From: Neostapfia colusana
Lineage: Eukaryota > Streptophyta > Magnoliopsida > Poales > Poaceae
Reading direction: 5' to 3'
NCBI GenBank assembly: GCA_030760725.1
Contig: JASWHV010000011.1
Location: forward strand, 17,881,501 to 17,945,500
Length of the DNA stretch: 64,000 nucleotides
The notes under the pieces are model-generated. The model saw nothing but the letters and a program-made list of their open reading frames with translations. It did not search any database and had not been told where the DNA came from. Position numbers and translations under genes: made by a program. Positions within the stretch are counted from its first letter, which is position 1, and each line of letters begins with the position of its first letter. Below, one piece after another: positions 34,994 through 46,684 of this stretch.

Positions 34994-37522
34994 CTACACG
35001 TTAATGAAATACTACATGTTAATTTAGATGCAAATGTGAGTTTTAGAGTAAGACTTCTACTATTAGTTCTAATAACCAACCTCTAACACCTGGAACTTTG
35101 TTTAAGAATTTAAATATGAACTGGGTGTTGGTGGTTTGGCTTAGACTTAATCACATGGTTAAATGCTAAGTGGTTTTCCCCCTTTTCCATATTAATCCCT
35201 TAAGTGGTTAAACAGGACAGGGGTGATCTCAAGCTCCAATGGAGCTGAGAATTTTTTGTGTGAGTTCCTTGTCACAAGAAAACTCTCTGGACCAAACATT
35301 AGCACTTTTCATGGAGTGGTTTGCTCAGAATAATTCTCTTGGCAAATCAGCAAGGAAGAATTTATCCTGAGGTAATACCCCTGTTCATACCCAACTTAGT
35401 GAACTACAATTTCAATTATAGCTCCTAGAGTTTGCATGAATTTTCCTAGCATTTTTGGAGTCAAGGTTTGCCCAGAATTGAATTTCCAAGTTTTGGAAAT
35501 TCTCTGAAAATGTTTCTGTATTCAAATGAACACAGCACCTTCCAATTTGAATTGCTCTGACCAAATCAACTCCAAATGGTCTGAAACTTTTACAGGGGTT
35601 TACTAAAGTCCTACAGAGCATCCTGGCAAAATTTGGGGATTTTTGGATGAACCAAACTCCCTCTAAAATTCTTTTGCTGAAAAGTTTTAAAGAATTTTCC
35701 AGATTTAATTAATGGGTTTCATACAAATTGGGTTGTATATCTGGACAGAGCTAGGCAAGATGAATCCAACCCAATTTGAATCACTAAATTTGGAGCTTCC
35801 TAGCAAAAGTTATGGGGTTCTAAAGTTTGCACCAAAACTGGACATTCCAAAAATGTTTAAATCCTGCGGGTGGGTCCACGTACACGTGTCGACTGCTGGA
35901 TCCGAGCCACACGGGCCACAGACTCCTTCCCGCGCGGCCGCACTGGATCCCGGACCACAGAGTATCCCACCCCTTTATCTCCAGCCGCTGACGCGTGGGG
36001 CCTACCCCTTCGTCCTCCTCCGGCCACCCGCGCGACCCCGCCGCCGAGCTCGCCGGAGAGGGGTTCCGGCCTTCGGAGCTTGCTGATTCTCGCCGCCTGT
36101 GCCTATCCTGGCCTGGGGAACACGGTGGTGCCCTTCCCGGAGCTTGACAATGGCCGCAACAGGGCTCCCGACGGCAACAGCGGCCGGGAGCTCACCGGCG
36201 ACGTCGAACTCGGCATCCCACGCACCTTTTTCGATGCGGTTTGCTCGGGGAGCTCCGCTGACACCTGCTGGTCACGGACATGGACACCGATCCCCGTGAA
36301 AACGGAGGTAACTATGACCTCACCGGCGACCTAGGCCGGATATCGGCTGTGCTTCAGAAAACTTCAAAGAACCGTCAACCTAGCCCACGGTTTTTACTGG
36401 TTTTCGATCCTAGGTGGTCGTGGCCGTGTGTAGAGCGTGTGCATGACTCAGTTTGCCCGGTGATGAGCTAACCCCACGAATTTTGGGATTTTGTGGGAGC
36501 TCGGTCTCAAGACACCCGAAGCTTTCCCGGCGAAATACTCCCTCGACAGCCCATGAAATGACGAACGGTAGGGACCAGAAGAATCAGCACCTTAAGGCGG
36601 TCCTTTCTTGTGTGGCTCGTCGGGCACGAGCGTGCCTGTGCTGGTCAGATGCCGGCGATCAGAGAGGGCGGCGTTTCTGTGCTCGCGCGGAAACGAGGAA
36701 GGAGCTCGGTAGGGGGGGGTTCTCGTTTGGAAAGCAGGAGGAAGGCGGCGTGGGCTGTGCGCTGGCCTTTAAGCCACGGTTTGGCACCGTGAGGTGGCCG
36801 ATCGCTGCCTCGGTGGCTCGCCGCCGTTCCCTGGCTTGCGCGCGAAGTCGGGGTCGGCTGCAGCAACCGACTGCCCCTCTTGTGTGCCACTGACCTGTGG
36901 GCCTCCCCCTTTCTTCTTTTTCCCTAATATTTCTTTTCTGTTTTTGCTAATTATCCCACCAGCTACTCACAATTTAATGTGAGACTTAGCTCCCAAATCT
37001 TTGTTTGAATTTGAATTCTCAAATTCAAACTTTGTTTGGTTAAATGTGGTTCATATTTAAACTGAAATTCAAATTCAGTTTTGAATTCTTGCAAATTTAG
37101 CTCTTGACAACATGAGCTCCAATGGAGATGAAAATTGGTGGGTTTACTCAGAAAAATGTGCTGAGTATAGATATGGAGCTAACTTTTAAAGTTGGGTGAT
37201 GAAAGTTGCTGCAATTTGAATTTACATTCAAATTGGCCTCTTTTTGAAATAACCCAAAAGTGCCTCAAAAATTGTTGAATTTGCATGAGCTTTGGACTGA
37301 ACCTTCCCAAGACTTTTTAAATCCTAGGGGTGAGCTCAAACTCTCATGCTCATGTGTAGAAACCCTACATTGTGAAAGTGAAGGCTTTCCCCTCTAATCA
37401 TTCTTTTGATGGAGGTTACTTGCTCTTCACAACATTTCCTATGGTGTCCACAATAAAAACTGTGGTGTTGTGAGGTGAAGAAAAGTTTTTGCAAGTCCCT
37501 TTTCTTGGGCTTTTACAATCCA

Positions 37523-38451
37523 CACGAAATCCTACCATAACCAACTCAAAACATTCCATAATTGAGTCAAACACGACTCAGCCGCAGCCTGAGTCCATAA
37601 CCTAGTCGGTTGGACCTTTCCGACCAATTCTTTACGTCCACATCTCTTCATCACGCCTTGGAACCATGCAGCCACGTCCATGCACTCCTTGCACACGTGC
37701 AAACATCTTCCAACGACGTCCAAGATACCTTCATATGCATTGTTCTTGATTCAAACATACTGCGCAACCTCCTGATCAACTCAACCACAATTCCTCCCGA
37801 ACTTGGTTGTTGAACCTCATCGTCTCCCTAAGACTAGTTCAATGGATCCCGTCACCAGCCATGTCTTGAACTCAAGCAACACCTGCACATGAATAAACAA
37901 CCAATTTCCGAGCACAAGTCCTCGACTTGACTCTCGTTAGTTCCGAAACTACAACATCTTAGTGAGCACCTCACATAAGCATGTTGTAAACCATAGCAAA
38001 ATGATATCAGCCATAACCACCAAAACACACCAAAAACTTAGTAAAATAATACTAAGCAAACTTTCCATAAGAGTAAAGCAGGTTCGAAAAATTGCTAGTT
38101 AAAAGCAGAACCATTGCAATCAAGCTCTGAACCTTACCAAAGCTAACCGGACCTTGAACCGGAGCTTACCAAAGCTAGTTGGACCTAGCGCCGGAGCTTA
38201 CTAAAGCTTAGTCGGACCTAGCACGGAACTTACCAAAGCTAGTCGGACCTAGCACCGGAGCTAGCAAAAACAAGTCGGACCTATCCAAAATAAGTCAGAC
38301 CTAGACAAAGCAAGTCGGACCTTACGTCGGACCTATCGTCGGACCTTGAAGGAGCTCGGACCTAGAGTCAGACCTTGTTAAAAAGGTGTTTTGGTAGTAT
38401 TCAAAACTTTTATCGTCAAAGCCAATGTATTCAGCACACGTAGGTCTCACA
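37523..38451 (-). repeat. Element C 3' LTR, inner part
   Basis: Continuation of C's LTR after B; it matches 60585-61513. It ends at TGTGAGACC (minus), next to the polypurine tract. It includes the GTCGGACCT array at about 38130-38390. Confidence 0.9.
38130..38390. repeat. GTCGGACCT repeat array in element C 3' LTR
   Basis: Irregularly spaced copies of AGTCGGACCTAGC-like sequence, mixed with AAAGCTAG blocks. The 5' LTR has the same array at 61190-61440 with nine exact TCGGACC copies. Repeated short LTR motifs are a known Sirevirus trait; a role in regulation is inference. Confidence 0.75.
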
Positions 38452-38662
38452 ATCTCCCCCTTGATGAATGCATTGGCAACACCACTTAAATTCCAAACAT
38501 TGGCTTATTCACATGAAAAGTTTTGAAAACAATTTCTCCCCCTTTGTAAATCAGAAATAAAATGAGAAGAAAAACAAAAATACCAAAAATTCTCCCCCTG
38601 TGAAGAATCGTGCCAAATTACTTGTGAATGTGTGCAATGTGTGATCAATTTCTCCCCCTTTG
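38452..38662 (-). other. Multiple polypurine tracts of element C
   Basis: CAAGGGGGAGAT abuts the 3' LTR at 38452-38463. Further AAAGGGGGAGAAA-type tracts lie at 38533-38546, 38590-38602 and 38649-38662 (minus strand). Repeated polypurine tracts upstream of the 3' LTR have been described in Sireviruses. Confidence 0.85.
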
Positions 38663-39445
38663 ACAATGTATTCAGCAAGGTACAAAAGAGAAATTTTAAT
38701 TTTTTATGAGCACATTATAACATATACATATAAAACAAAGCTCATCCAAATCATACTATCAAGTAACTTACACTATCACATCAATGAGATACATAAAGTA
38801 GTGTAAGCCATGCTAGAGATCAAGTGTAATTTTCAATTTAAGCAAGTCATGATCTCACAAACTTAACTATTTCAAGACCTGAAAGCATGACACTTGTTGC
38901 TGCATTTTATTTATCATTTAAAGCACAAATTTTGATCTTATGACATTTGCAAGAGATTATATGCAGCGTCAGCCTTATTCTAACCAACCAAGCCAAGCCT
39001 ATGTCATTTGACAGTCAGAAGCTTAAGGACATGGTTTTAGTCATACACAACTCCTTTCAAGTTCATATCTAAGTGCAATGATAAGCCATCTCAAAAGAAG
39101 AAGTGCGATGCATGCATATTCTCTTGATCTTTTCTCATTTTTTATTTGAACATTAAAACTCAACATGTGAGTTGATTACTTGATTAATTGTTTATGATTA
39201 AAAGCACTTGTGAGCATGCAACAAGTTCAAAACAGCAAGAAAGTTCGACCATGACCAGATTTAGTGTAAGTAATTTTTCCAATTACTAGACATGGTAAAA
39301 ACTACAAAATGTATAACACGAGTAATGTAGTAAGAACTTTCAGCATGAAAAAGGAATCACAAAGTCATATATGCATGAAATACTATGCTCATATTATTTT
39401 AATTTTAGATTCACACATAGACTTCCCAAGTTTCAAAATTCACCC
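38663..39445 (-). other. Non-coding stretch between pol and polypurine tracts of element C
   Basis: AT-rich sequence without a supported ORF. Some Sireviruses carry an env-like ORF here; I see none in this copy. Confidence 0.6.
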
Positions 39446-40783
39446 TCAATTTAAGCCATGAGGATGCATAACCCCTATTTCACTACGAATGTAACAAAAA
39501 CGAGTGAAATCCAAAGGTTTTGTAAAAATGTAAGCCAATTGTTGTTCGGTATCTACATGGTGAAGCAAAATGTTCCTTTTTTGACATTATCACGGAGAAA
39601 GTGATACCTAATGTCAATATGCTTAGTTCTCGAATGTTGCACTGGGTTTTTAGCAATGCAAATGGCACTAGTGTTATCACAAAACAGTGGAACACTATCT
39701 AGATCAACCCCATAGTCCTTAAGTGTTTGAACAATCCAAAGAATTTGTGAGCAAGCACTAGCAGCAGCTACATATTCAGATTTGGCTGTGGATTGTGCAA
39801 CTGAACTTTGTTTTCTAGAGGACTAGGCAACAAGTGAATTACCAAGAAAATGACGAGCACCAGAAGTACTTTTCCTATCAATCCTACAACCCCCAAAATC
39901 AGCATCGGAAAAAGCTTTGAAAGTAACGGTTGAGGAAGAAGGAAGAAAAATGCCAAATTCTTGAGTTCCATGTAAGTACCTGAGAATCCTTTTGACGGCT
40001 TGACGATGTGAAGCACGTGGGAAGGCTTGAAACCGTGCACAAAGACATACGCTGAATTGTATGTCCGGTCTTGATGTCGTGAGATACAAAAGTGATCCGA
40101 TCATGCTTCTATATTCTTTTTGATCAACGGGATCACAATCTTCATCAAGTTCAAGTGTTGTTGCTGTTCCCATTGGTGTCCGAAGAGGCTTGCTTTTGTC
40201 CATGTTGAAGCGCCTTAGGAGATCTTTTGTATACTTTGTTTGATGCACAAAGGTACCCTCCTTGGTTTGCTTGATTTGCAGCCCCAAAAAGTACGTGAGT
40301 TCTCCCATCATACTCATCTCAAATTCTGAACTCATCATAGCTGAAAACTTGGACACAAGATCATGAGAAGCACAACCAAAGATAATATCATCCACATACA
40401 CTTGAACGAATAATGAGTCATTGCCATGCTTAAGCACAAAAAAAAGTTTTATCAACCTTGCCCATGGTAAACCCCTTTTCAAGTAAGAATGTTTTTAACC
40501 TATCATACCATGCTCTAGGGGCTTGTTTGAGACCGTACAAGGCTTTGGACAGTTTGTAAACATGATTAGGAAAATTTGGATTTTCAAAACCAGGTGGTTG
40601 TTTGACATAAACCTCCTCATCTATGTAGCCATTAAGAAAAGCACTTTTAACATCCATTTGATATAGCTTAAAACCTTTAGATGTAACAAAAGCTAACAAA
40701 ATTCTTATGGCTTCTAATCTAGCAACAGGAGCAAAAGTTTCATCAATATCTAGACCTTCAACTTGTGTGAAACCTTGAGCAAC
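39446..40783 (-). pseudogene. pol: RT and RNase H of element C, broken
   Basis: This is the second part of C's pol, continuing from 55570 across element A. It holds the RT core with FAPVARLEAIR, MDVKSAFLNG, KQPPGFE, LYGLKQAPRAWY and the catalytic YVDD (about 40395). RNase H has SDADFGG, KSTSG and the CDNTSA and KHIDIRYHF blocks. Breaks are a one-base slip in a run of eight T (minus strand) near 40440, TAG at 39823-39825 where Trp is expected, and a frameshift near 39590. The original frame can be followed to a stop at 39446-39448. Confidence 0.88.
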
Positions 40784-43577
40784 CAACCTGTAAAAGTCCC
40801 AAAAATGTGTATGAATAAAAACTAAAGTTTGAGTTCATATGTGTGGCAAAAACATGAAAAATGGGACTTGCTAAAATTTTTCTTCATGCAAGGTAATACA
40901 TGGATGAATATCCAACATGAGGTTCACCTTTTTATTTAAAAGTGTTGGACCAATAAGGAATTAAATACCTCTTTGCATGTAAGTTTAAAGATCAGATTTT
41001 AAATTCAAAGTTCACACATGTAGTGACCAAAAACTTTGAATAAACATGCAGCCCTATAGTTTGGGTTATAGGGAAAAGTTTGCTCATAAACTTTTCAATT
41101 GTAGGGTAAGCTCAAAAGGGAGTTAAAGAGGAGAATTTGCCAACTTCAACCAAATTCAAATTTGGAAAGCAAATTCAAACTGAATTGGAAGGATGCAAAT
41201 TCTAACCCACACTTTAAACTCAGGATTGGGGGAATTAAGAGGATCAGCTTGAGAAGATATTTGGGGAGGAAATGTGGAGTGGGACCCACATGTCATAGAG
41301 CTAAAAGAGGAGCCTTGCACCTTAAGTCTCAGCCCCAGTGGGGAAAATCGTCGAGCAGCACGTGGGCCAAGAGCTGCTCCCACCGTGGAGCCACGGGGGC
41401 GCTCGGCAGCGCCACCAGCTTCTGCATTTCCCCACACACGGCGCCCAGAGGCGGTTCTGCGAACTGATAAACCCCCCCTGGACGAAGCAAAGGCCATCCC
41501 TTCTTCTCTCCTCGCGAGCGCACGGCCAGCGATCGTCTCCCCCTCCGCCTCTCGGTCCGATCGGAAGAACGGCGAAACCACCACGCTCTCTCCTCCCCTG
41601 AGCTGCTAAACATCACCGCGAGCTTGGACTCCACCTCCCTGACCCACGAGCAAGTGAGCTGCGGCCTCCGGTGCCCGAGAACGACCGCCGCCGCGGCGAC
41701 CTAAGCCGAGAAAGTGATCGGGCGCTCGTGGGCAGCCCTCCACAGCAGGTTCCACGGCCGAACGATCACACCTACGGACGCGCACGGGTGCGGTGCTGCT
41801 CTCAGCCCATGCTCAGGCCATACCGTGAAGCATCGCCGGTGAATTTCGGAGTTTTGCTCCGGCGACCCCATTCCGAGCTTCCGGTATGACTCCTTCAAAT
41901 TCTTGCCCTCTGATCCTCCTTAAGTCATCAAATTTGGCACATGGACGCTGGATTAGCCGGCGGTCATTTCTCCTTTAGGATCCAGCGCATGAAAACACCT
42001 CAGCACGACGGAATTCGAACTCGACTAGAGGTGTTCATGGCGGACCCATTCGGTCGCACGGCGACAACCTATTTACAGCCGCTCCCGAGTCATTTTGAGG
42101 TCGTGTCGATCCTCCTAGAGGTACGCTGGTGCTGTAGGGCTCGTCGGCACAAGCTTTTGAGGGCTGGAGACCCCGGGCGACGCTGCCGGACTTCCACAGA
42201 GGCAGTTACACGTCGCCGGCCATGTTCCGGTCGTCGGCAGCCCTAGCAAACCCCACAGCCATGTTCCTCGAGGCCCCAAACCCCCTGGCGGTGAGTTGTA
42301 GCTCCGGTGGTGGCCGGGAAGGCCGGTCCGGCGAGCTTCCGGTTACTCCGGCGAGGGGGAGCGCGCAGGCGCGAGAGTGGGAGCTGGAGGTAGAAGACAA
42401 AGCGTGGGCCCCGCCTGTCAGCAGCTCAATTTTTAAACCCGGGATCGGGTGTGGCCGGGATCCCGTGTGCTGGCGAGAAAAACCCCGTGGTCCCGGTGTG
42501 GCCCAGTTCTGATTGGTGGGAATTCAAATAAGCGGGCCCAGTGGGATTTTCAATAGGAAAATAATTCCAGACTTAGCTCAATCTTTAGAAATTGATATCT
42601 CCCTGTGGAAGACTTCAATTTGAGTGATTCCAATTGGGTTGGATTCATCTTTCTCAGTTTTATCCAAATATGAACTTAGATTTGTATGAAAGTCAATGTT
42701 ATATTCTGGAAAATTCTTTGAAGGTTTTCTGAAAAAGAATTATTGAAGGAGTTTGGGTTATCTAAAAATACCCAAATTTTTCCAGAATATTCTTTAGCAT
42801 ATTGTTTATCTTGTAGCAAATTTTCAGCTCATTTGAAGATCATTTGAGTAGGAATTTGCTAAAAACAATCTGCTGTGTTCATAAGAGTCCAGAAACATTT
42901 TCAGAAAATGTTTCCCACTTCAAAAATCTGTTCTGAGCAAGCCATAGATCTAAAAATCATAGGAAAATTTAGGCAAGCTCTCTGGGGCATACTTGGACTT
43001 GTAGTTCACTTAGTTGGGCATGAAAATGCACATTACTACAGAATTAATTCTATTGAGTACAAATGCTTAAAGAATTGTTCTGGGAGAACTACCCAAGTAA
43101 AAGGGCTGAATTTTGGACCAGATGACTCTCATGTGATCAAGAACTCACATGTAAATTATCAGCCCAATATGAGTCCTGGAAATCCCTGTCCTTATTCTCC
43201 ATACTTATGTATAAGGGGAAAATGCATAAGAGATATTGTGAGAATTATGGAGGACACAATATGACTCCACATTAACTGCAATTTAGCAAGCTAAATCCTT
43301 AGGTAGTATAGAACCTGCTGTAAAAGTTTTGAGGCCATTGGAGTTCTTGTTCTTCAGTTGCACTCAAATCTTTTCAGCTTATCTATTATGTTCATTAAAG
43401 AAAAGGGTTAGTGTATAGCTAGGGCCTTAAGGTCAATTTAGTTATTTCTGTTCTTTGCACAACAGAGGCAAACCAAGACATGCTTGGCTTTTCCACACAA
43501 CCTCTGTACTAAAGAAATTAATTCCATAACTTCTTTCCATTACATTCTATAAAATATGTGCATATGCATCTCAATAG

Positions 43578-43694
43578 GAACCACAACGAAGGGGACTCAA
43601 AGGAGTGATCCATCGACGTGGATCAAGCTCCAGAGAGTCAAGGGTGGATCTGCAAGGACACTAACTGGTTATATACGACTACCCTGCAAAACAG
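43578..43694 (+). CDS. Candidate LTR exon before conserved GC donor (element A, 5' LTR)
   Basis: This is 117 bases between CTCAATAG and GCAAGC, with 38 open codons in the same phase as the exon of F, D, E and B (two bases in, one out). The peptide is basic and unlike theirs. After the acceptor at 44778-44780 the same phase meets a stop at once (AAT TGA), so the product would end there. The coding claim is weak; the conserved donor is the stronger signal. Confidence 0.25.
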
Positions 43695-43881
43695 GCAAGC
43701 TCCGGTTTGCATTTAACAGCTGTTAAGTTTTTATTTTGTATTCACCTTTGGTTAAGATTTGAACTGTGCATTAGGTCTAGTGTTTGATACTCCTCTTGCA
43801 TAGCCAAATGACCCATGGAGTATTGGGTAGGTGTCTTTCACCGTGTAGAACTGCCATGCTTAAGTACGGTTCGGTAGAAGT

Positions 43882-43902
43882 CGAGTGGTGAGATGCTACT
43901 CG
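43882..43902 (+). ncRNA. Conserved LTR hairpin (element A, 5' LTR copy)
   Basis: CGAGTGG/CTACTCG with a seven-base loop of different sequence. The pair that is A-T elsewhere is G-T here and the T-G of F is T-A, so pairing is kept. Confidence 0.5.
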
Positions 43903-45137
43903 CAGATTTAGGAACAACAGGGGCATACGGGATTGGTTCGTAATTGAATTAGCAAGTTCAAGTTGAGACCGGAAGGTTGTAGGAGCAGCAGGACATAGGG
44001 GCCTGGGTGCTGTAGACCTGTCCGTGTCGGTCAAGGACCGATCCGTATGCGGCCCTGTTGAACAAGTTTGAGTTGTGTACCGGACTCATGCTGGCTATAT
44101 GTGACCCAGTAAACCGATGTACCTCGGGAAGCTGTCGTTGGGACTTTTCGGGTCGCCTCAGGCGGACGGCCGGTGTGCAGTATGTGGGGAATATTCTCAT
44201 GACATCTCACGTCGGAAGGTGCACCATGAGAGTAGCTACTGTATGGGGCGACTTGATCGATTCAGCGGGGATGAAACGGGGGAAAGGCTGCCACGTACGA
44301 CGTCAGTGATGGTTGTTGTAGGCAACGTCGAGTACGGGCGTACGTGTCGTGTAGTCCGGGTGTTATTGATTCGAATCACCATCGCTCGCGGAATGGACCG
44401 AGCATACTTGTTCTCACAGTCGTGACGTAGTAAGAACTTGCATGAGAAAGGAACTAATCATCTTGATGTGAAGTATTATTCTACCTTGTATTGGAGCTTG
44501 ATGAATAGGCTAGTGCAAACTCGATTCTTTTATGCCATGAGCAATTTCCATTGGAGGAAAGCGTTTCTTGTTTGATTGTGGACTCCCGATGTGGCGTGCC
44601 CAGGGTTACTTAAAATGCTGCAATTAATACCTGAAAGTAAGGATTCACTTTTAGGCGAGTTAATTATGCTTATGCCATCCTATGTTAGGTTCATAACCTC
44701 ACTTAGAGTTTCATGTTTAGGGTGACGGTTAAGTCTTGCTGAGCGTTATGCTCACAGATGCTATCCGAGTTGTTTTGCAGGTAATTGACTCGATGCTTAT
44801 GAGAAGGGGTGCCGATGAGACTCGGGGATCTCCGAGTGCTTACTCAAAGAGCATCCTCGCCGCTGCAGATTGTCTTCGTGTTGCTAGTAAGGAACGTCTG
44901 CGGGCTGGACCGTTCCTTTGTTGCTAGTTTAGATATAAGTCATGAGAGTGATAGTCTTCCGCCGTAGTTTACTCTGATATAACTATTTGTAAAACATTCT
45001 TGTACGCTTCTGCTAAACTATTTATGTAATATGATGTGTGTTCATCGACCCGTGTGCTGTTGGGTGCCGCATAACACGGCACCACCCAACGAGGTCCCGT
45101 GGGGCCATCTCAGTGTGGTATTTGAGCCTTTTACACA

Positions 45138-45149
45138 TGGTATCAGAGC
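45138..45149 (+). other. Primer-binding site of element A
   Basis: Exact TGGTATCAGAGC, two bases after the LTR end. A second, imperfect copy lies inside the LTR at 45116-45127. Confidence 0.92.
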
Positions 45150-46684
45150 TGCGTTGGGAACAGAGCACGGATTGAGCATCATATTATGTCAAAAACTTAG
45201 GATACGGTGAGATAACGGTACTAGGCCCACATAAGGACTATTATTAGCATATTATGAAGGTGGCTATCTAACTTATGTGTTATGTCGGAAAATCGTGCAT
45301 CTCGGGACGTCTATGTCTTGGGGGGTGTACGTATGCGCTGTCCACCAGTGCGCACAAGCTGAAGGGTGGAGCCTCACGGGTGGCAGGTAACCCGACTCGC
45401 TTTAGTATCCTCTACGACTCTTCATGTTGTTTGGGGTATTCGAGCAGCGTCTGTCCCAGGCGTGCGTGGTGCAATTTGGGAGACCCCGTCACGTGGTCAG
45501 TAACGTGAACACGTAGCTCAAGGCGTGTTTGGCTTGAGAACACCTGGGCGAGTGATGACGGCCGGGTGTACAAACTGTTATGGATACCGGGTTCGGTGTG
45601 CAGCCGAACCTGATGATTGAGTGTGTTTTATGTAGGTACTAACCACGAAAACATTAGTACGTATAGAACATGTTTGCGAGTGATCGTTTTAGTGCCACCT
45701 AATGATACGTGTATGCCGGTGTAATCCGGTTAGGTTTTTCTTTGGTATGGCAACGTAGTACCGTCATATGTCTTACGGTGCATCGTCACCGTACTACACT
45801 GGATAGCATTCTTACCTATGAAGAAATCATTCATGACTAACTTCCAAACTAAAAATGGATGTGATGAAGCACATATTAGTTACTGAGCTCTCCATTTGAA
45901 CTATGTTCAAAGAAGAGACTTGTTAGGTTTCTTTTTATCTCAAAGACAGAGTGCTCTGTTCAGACAGAAATTTTTCTGGTCTTTAACAGAGCGTAACTCT
46001 GATTAGCTTGACCCAATGGAGGTGTTTGATACAGTTCTGGAAAGGTTATTAAGTGCTCTACAACTTTTCTGTAGAACTCCAGAGCCAAATCCGACACAAA
46101 CTTGGTTGAATGTCCAGATGGATGCAAACTGTTCAGAAAACAGAGCAGCTGCAAACTTCTCTGGATGTTTCTGTAAATTGGCCATAACATTCTGTAGAAA
46201 AATCTCTAGGGGTCAGATAATATACCGTTGGAAAGGTTATGAAATTTGCAACGATTTTGTAGTTCATAGTTTGTTCAGAATTTTACCCCATTTGTATGTA
46301 AAACTGTGGTGAAAACAACCACATACAAAGGAGGTGCTGGTAAAATTTACCCAGAAATTCTGTCAACTTTGAACGATCATAACTTCTGGTTAAGGGATGA
46401 TCCAGAGGCATGTGATTACTCGTCGGAAATATACTGAAGTTAACTTTAACTTTGGTATTCAACTTGAGTTATGAAAATGCTAGTAACTGGATCAAATTCT
46501 GGGTTAAGTACTGAAAGGTCTGTTTTGTGCCGAATGAGGGACTGGATATGTTGGCTTTAGAAAGATGTGTAAACATGAAATTTTGTTATGCTTTCATAAA
46601 GTTTTAGCATGTTCATGTTTTACATACTTTCACATACTGCTGAGATCATGTTTTGACTTCCCTCAAAAATTATCTTTGTGCAGT
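45150..46684 (+). other. Leader of element A
   Basis: Non-coding; 45240-45790 matches F's leader. Inverted repeats lie at 45517-45538 (CTCAAG/CTTGAG) and 45590-45610 (GGTTCGG/CCGAACC). One leader-module copy is at 46327-46386. The leader ends ATCTTTGTGCAGT before the gag ATG. Confidence 0.75.
45590..45610 (+). ncRNA. Leader hairpin (element A copy)
   Basis: A seven-pair stem around TGTGCAG; partner of the F hairpin at 9834-9854 with a compensatory pair change. Confidence 0.45.

Larger units (their letters stand above)
23102..37517 (-). mobile_element. Element B: nearly intact gypsy (Tekay-like) retrotransposon, 14.4 kb
   Basis: It has two LTRs of 3,996 and 3,981 bp, a polypurine tract, a gag-pol frame with one nonsense codon, a leader, and a perfect primer-binding site. 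Target duplication ATCCA is at 23097-23101 and 37518-37522. The LTRs are near-identical over long stretches, with scattered substitutions and a 12-base indel near 25609-25640 against 36040. It is inserted in C's 3' LTR. Along with A, it is the last event in its part of the stack. Confidence 0.95.
33537..37517 (-). repeat. Element B 5' LTR
   Basis: Near-identical to 23102-27097 in the same orientation. It contains the internal exon-like block (34916-34993), hairpin (34698-34718) and terminal block (33795-33892). Compared with the 3' LTR there is a 12-base deletion near 36040. I see nothing else that looks like a gene. Confidence 0.95.
40789..45135 (+). repeat. Element A 5' LTR
   Basis: Runs from TGTAAAAGTCCC to CCTTTTACA. 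A GC-rich section lies at about 41290-42500. It shares with other LTRs the GGCAAGCTCCGG donor-like block (43693-43704), the hairpin (43882-43902) and a block near 44021-44070. An AT-rich open frame at 42875-43264 is rejected as a gene (see rejections). Confidence 0.95.

Noticed and set aside
38663..39445. Env-like ORF in Sirevirus C
   Set aside because: No supported frame of useful length and no signal or membrane segment visible.
42875..43264. 129-codon open frame in both LTRs of A (also 53305-53694)
   Set aside because: The two copies differ at about ten residues, nearly all differences being amino-acid-changing; the stretch is AT-rich and has no homologous frame in other LTRs.
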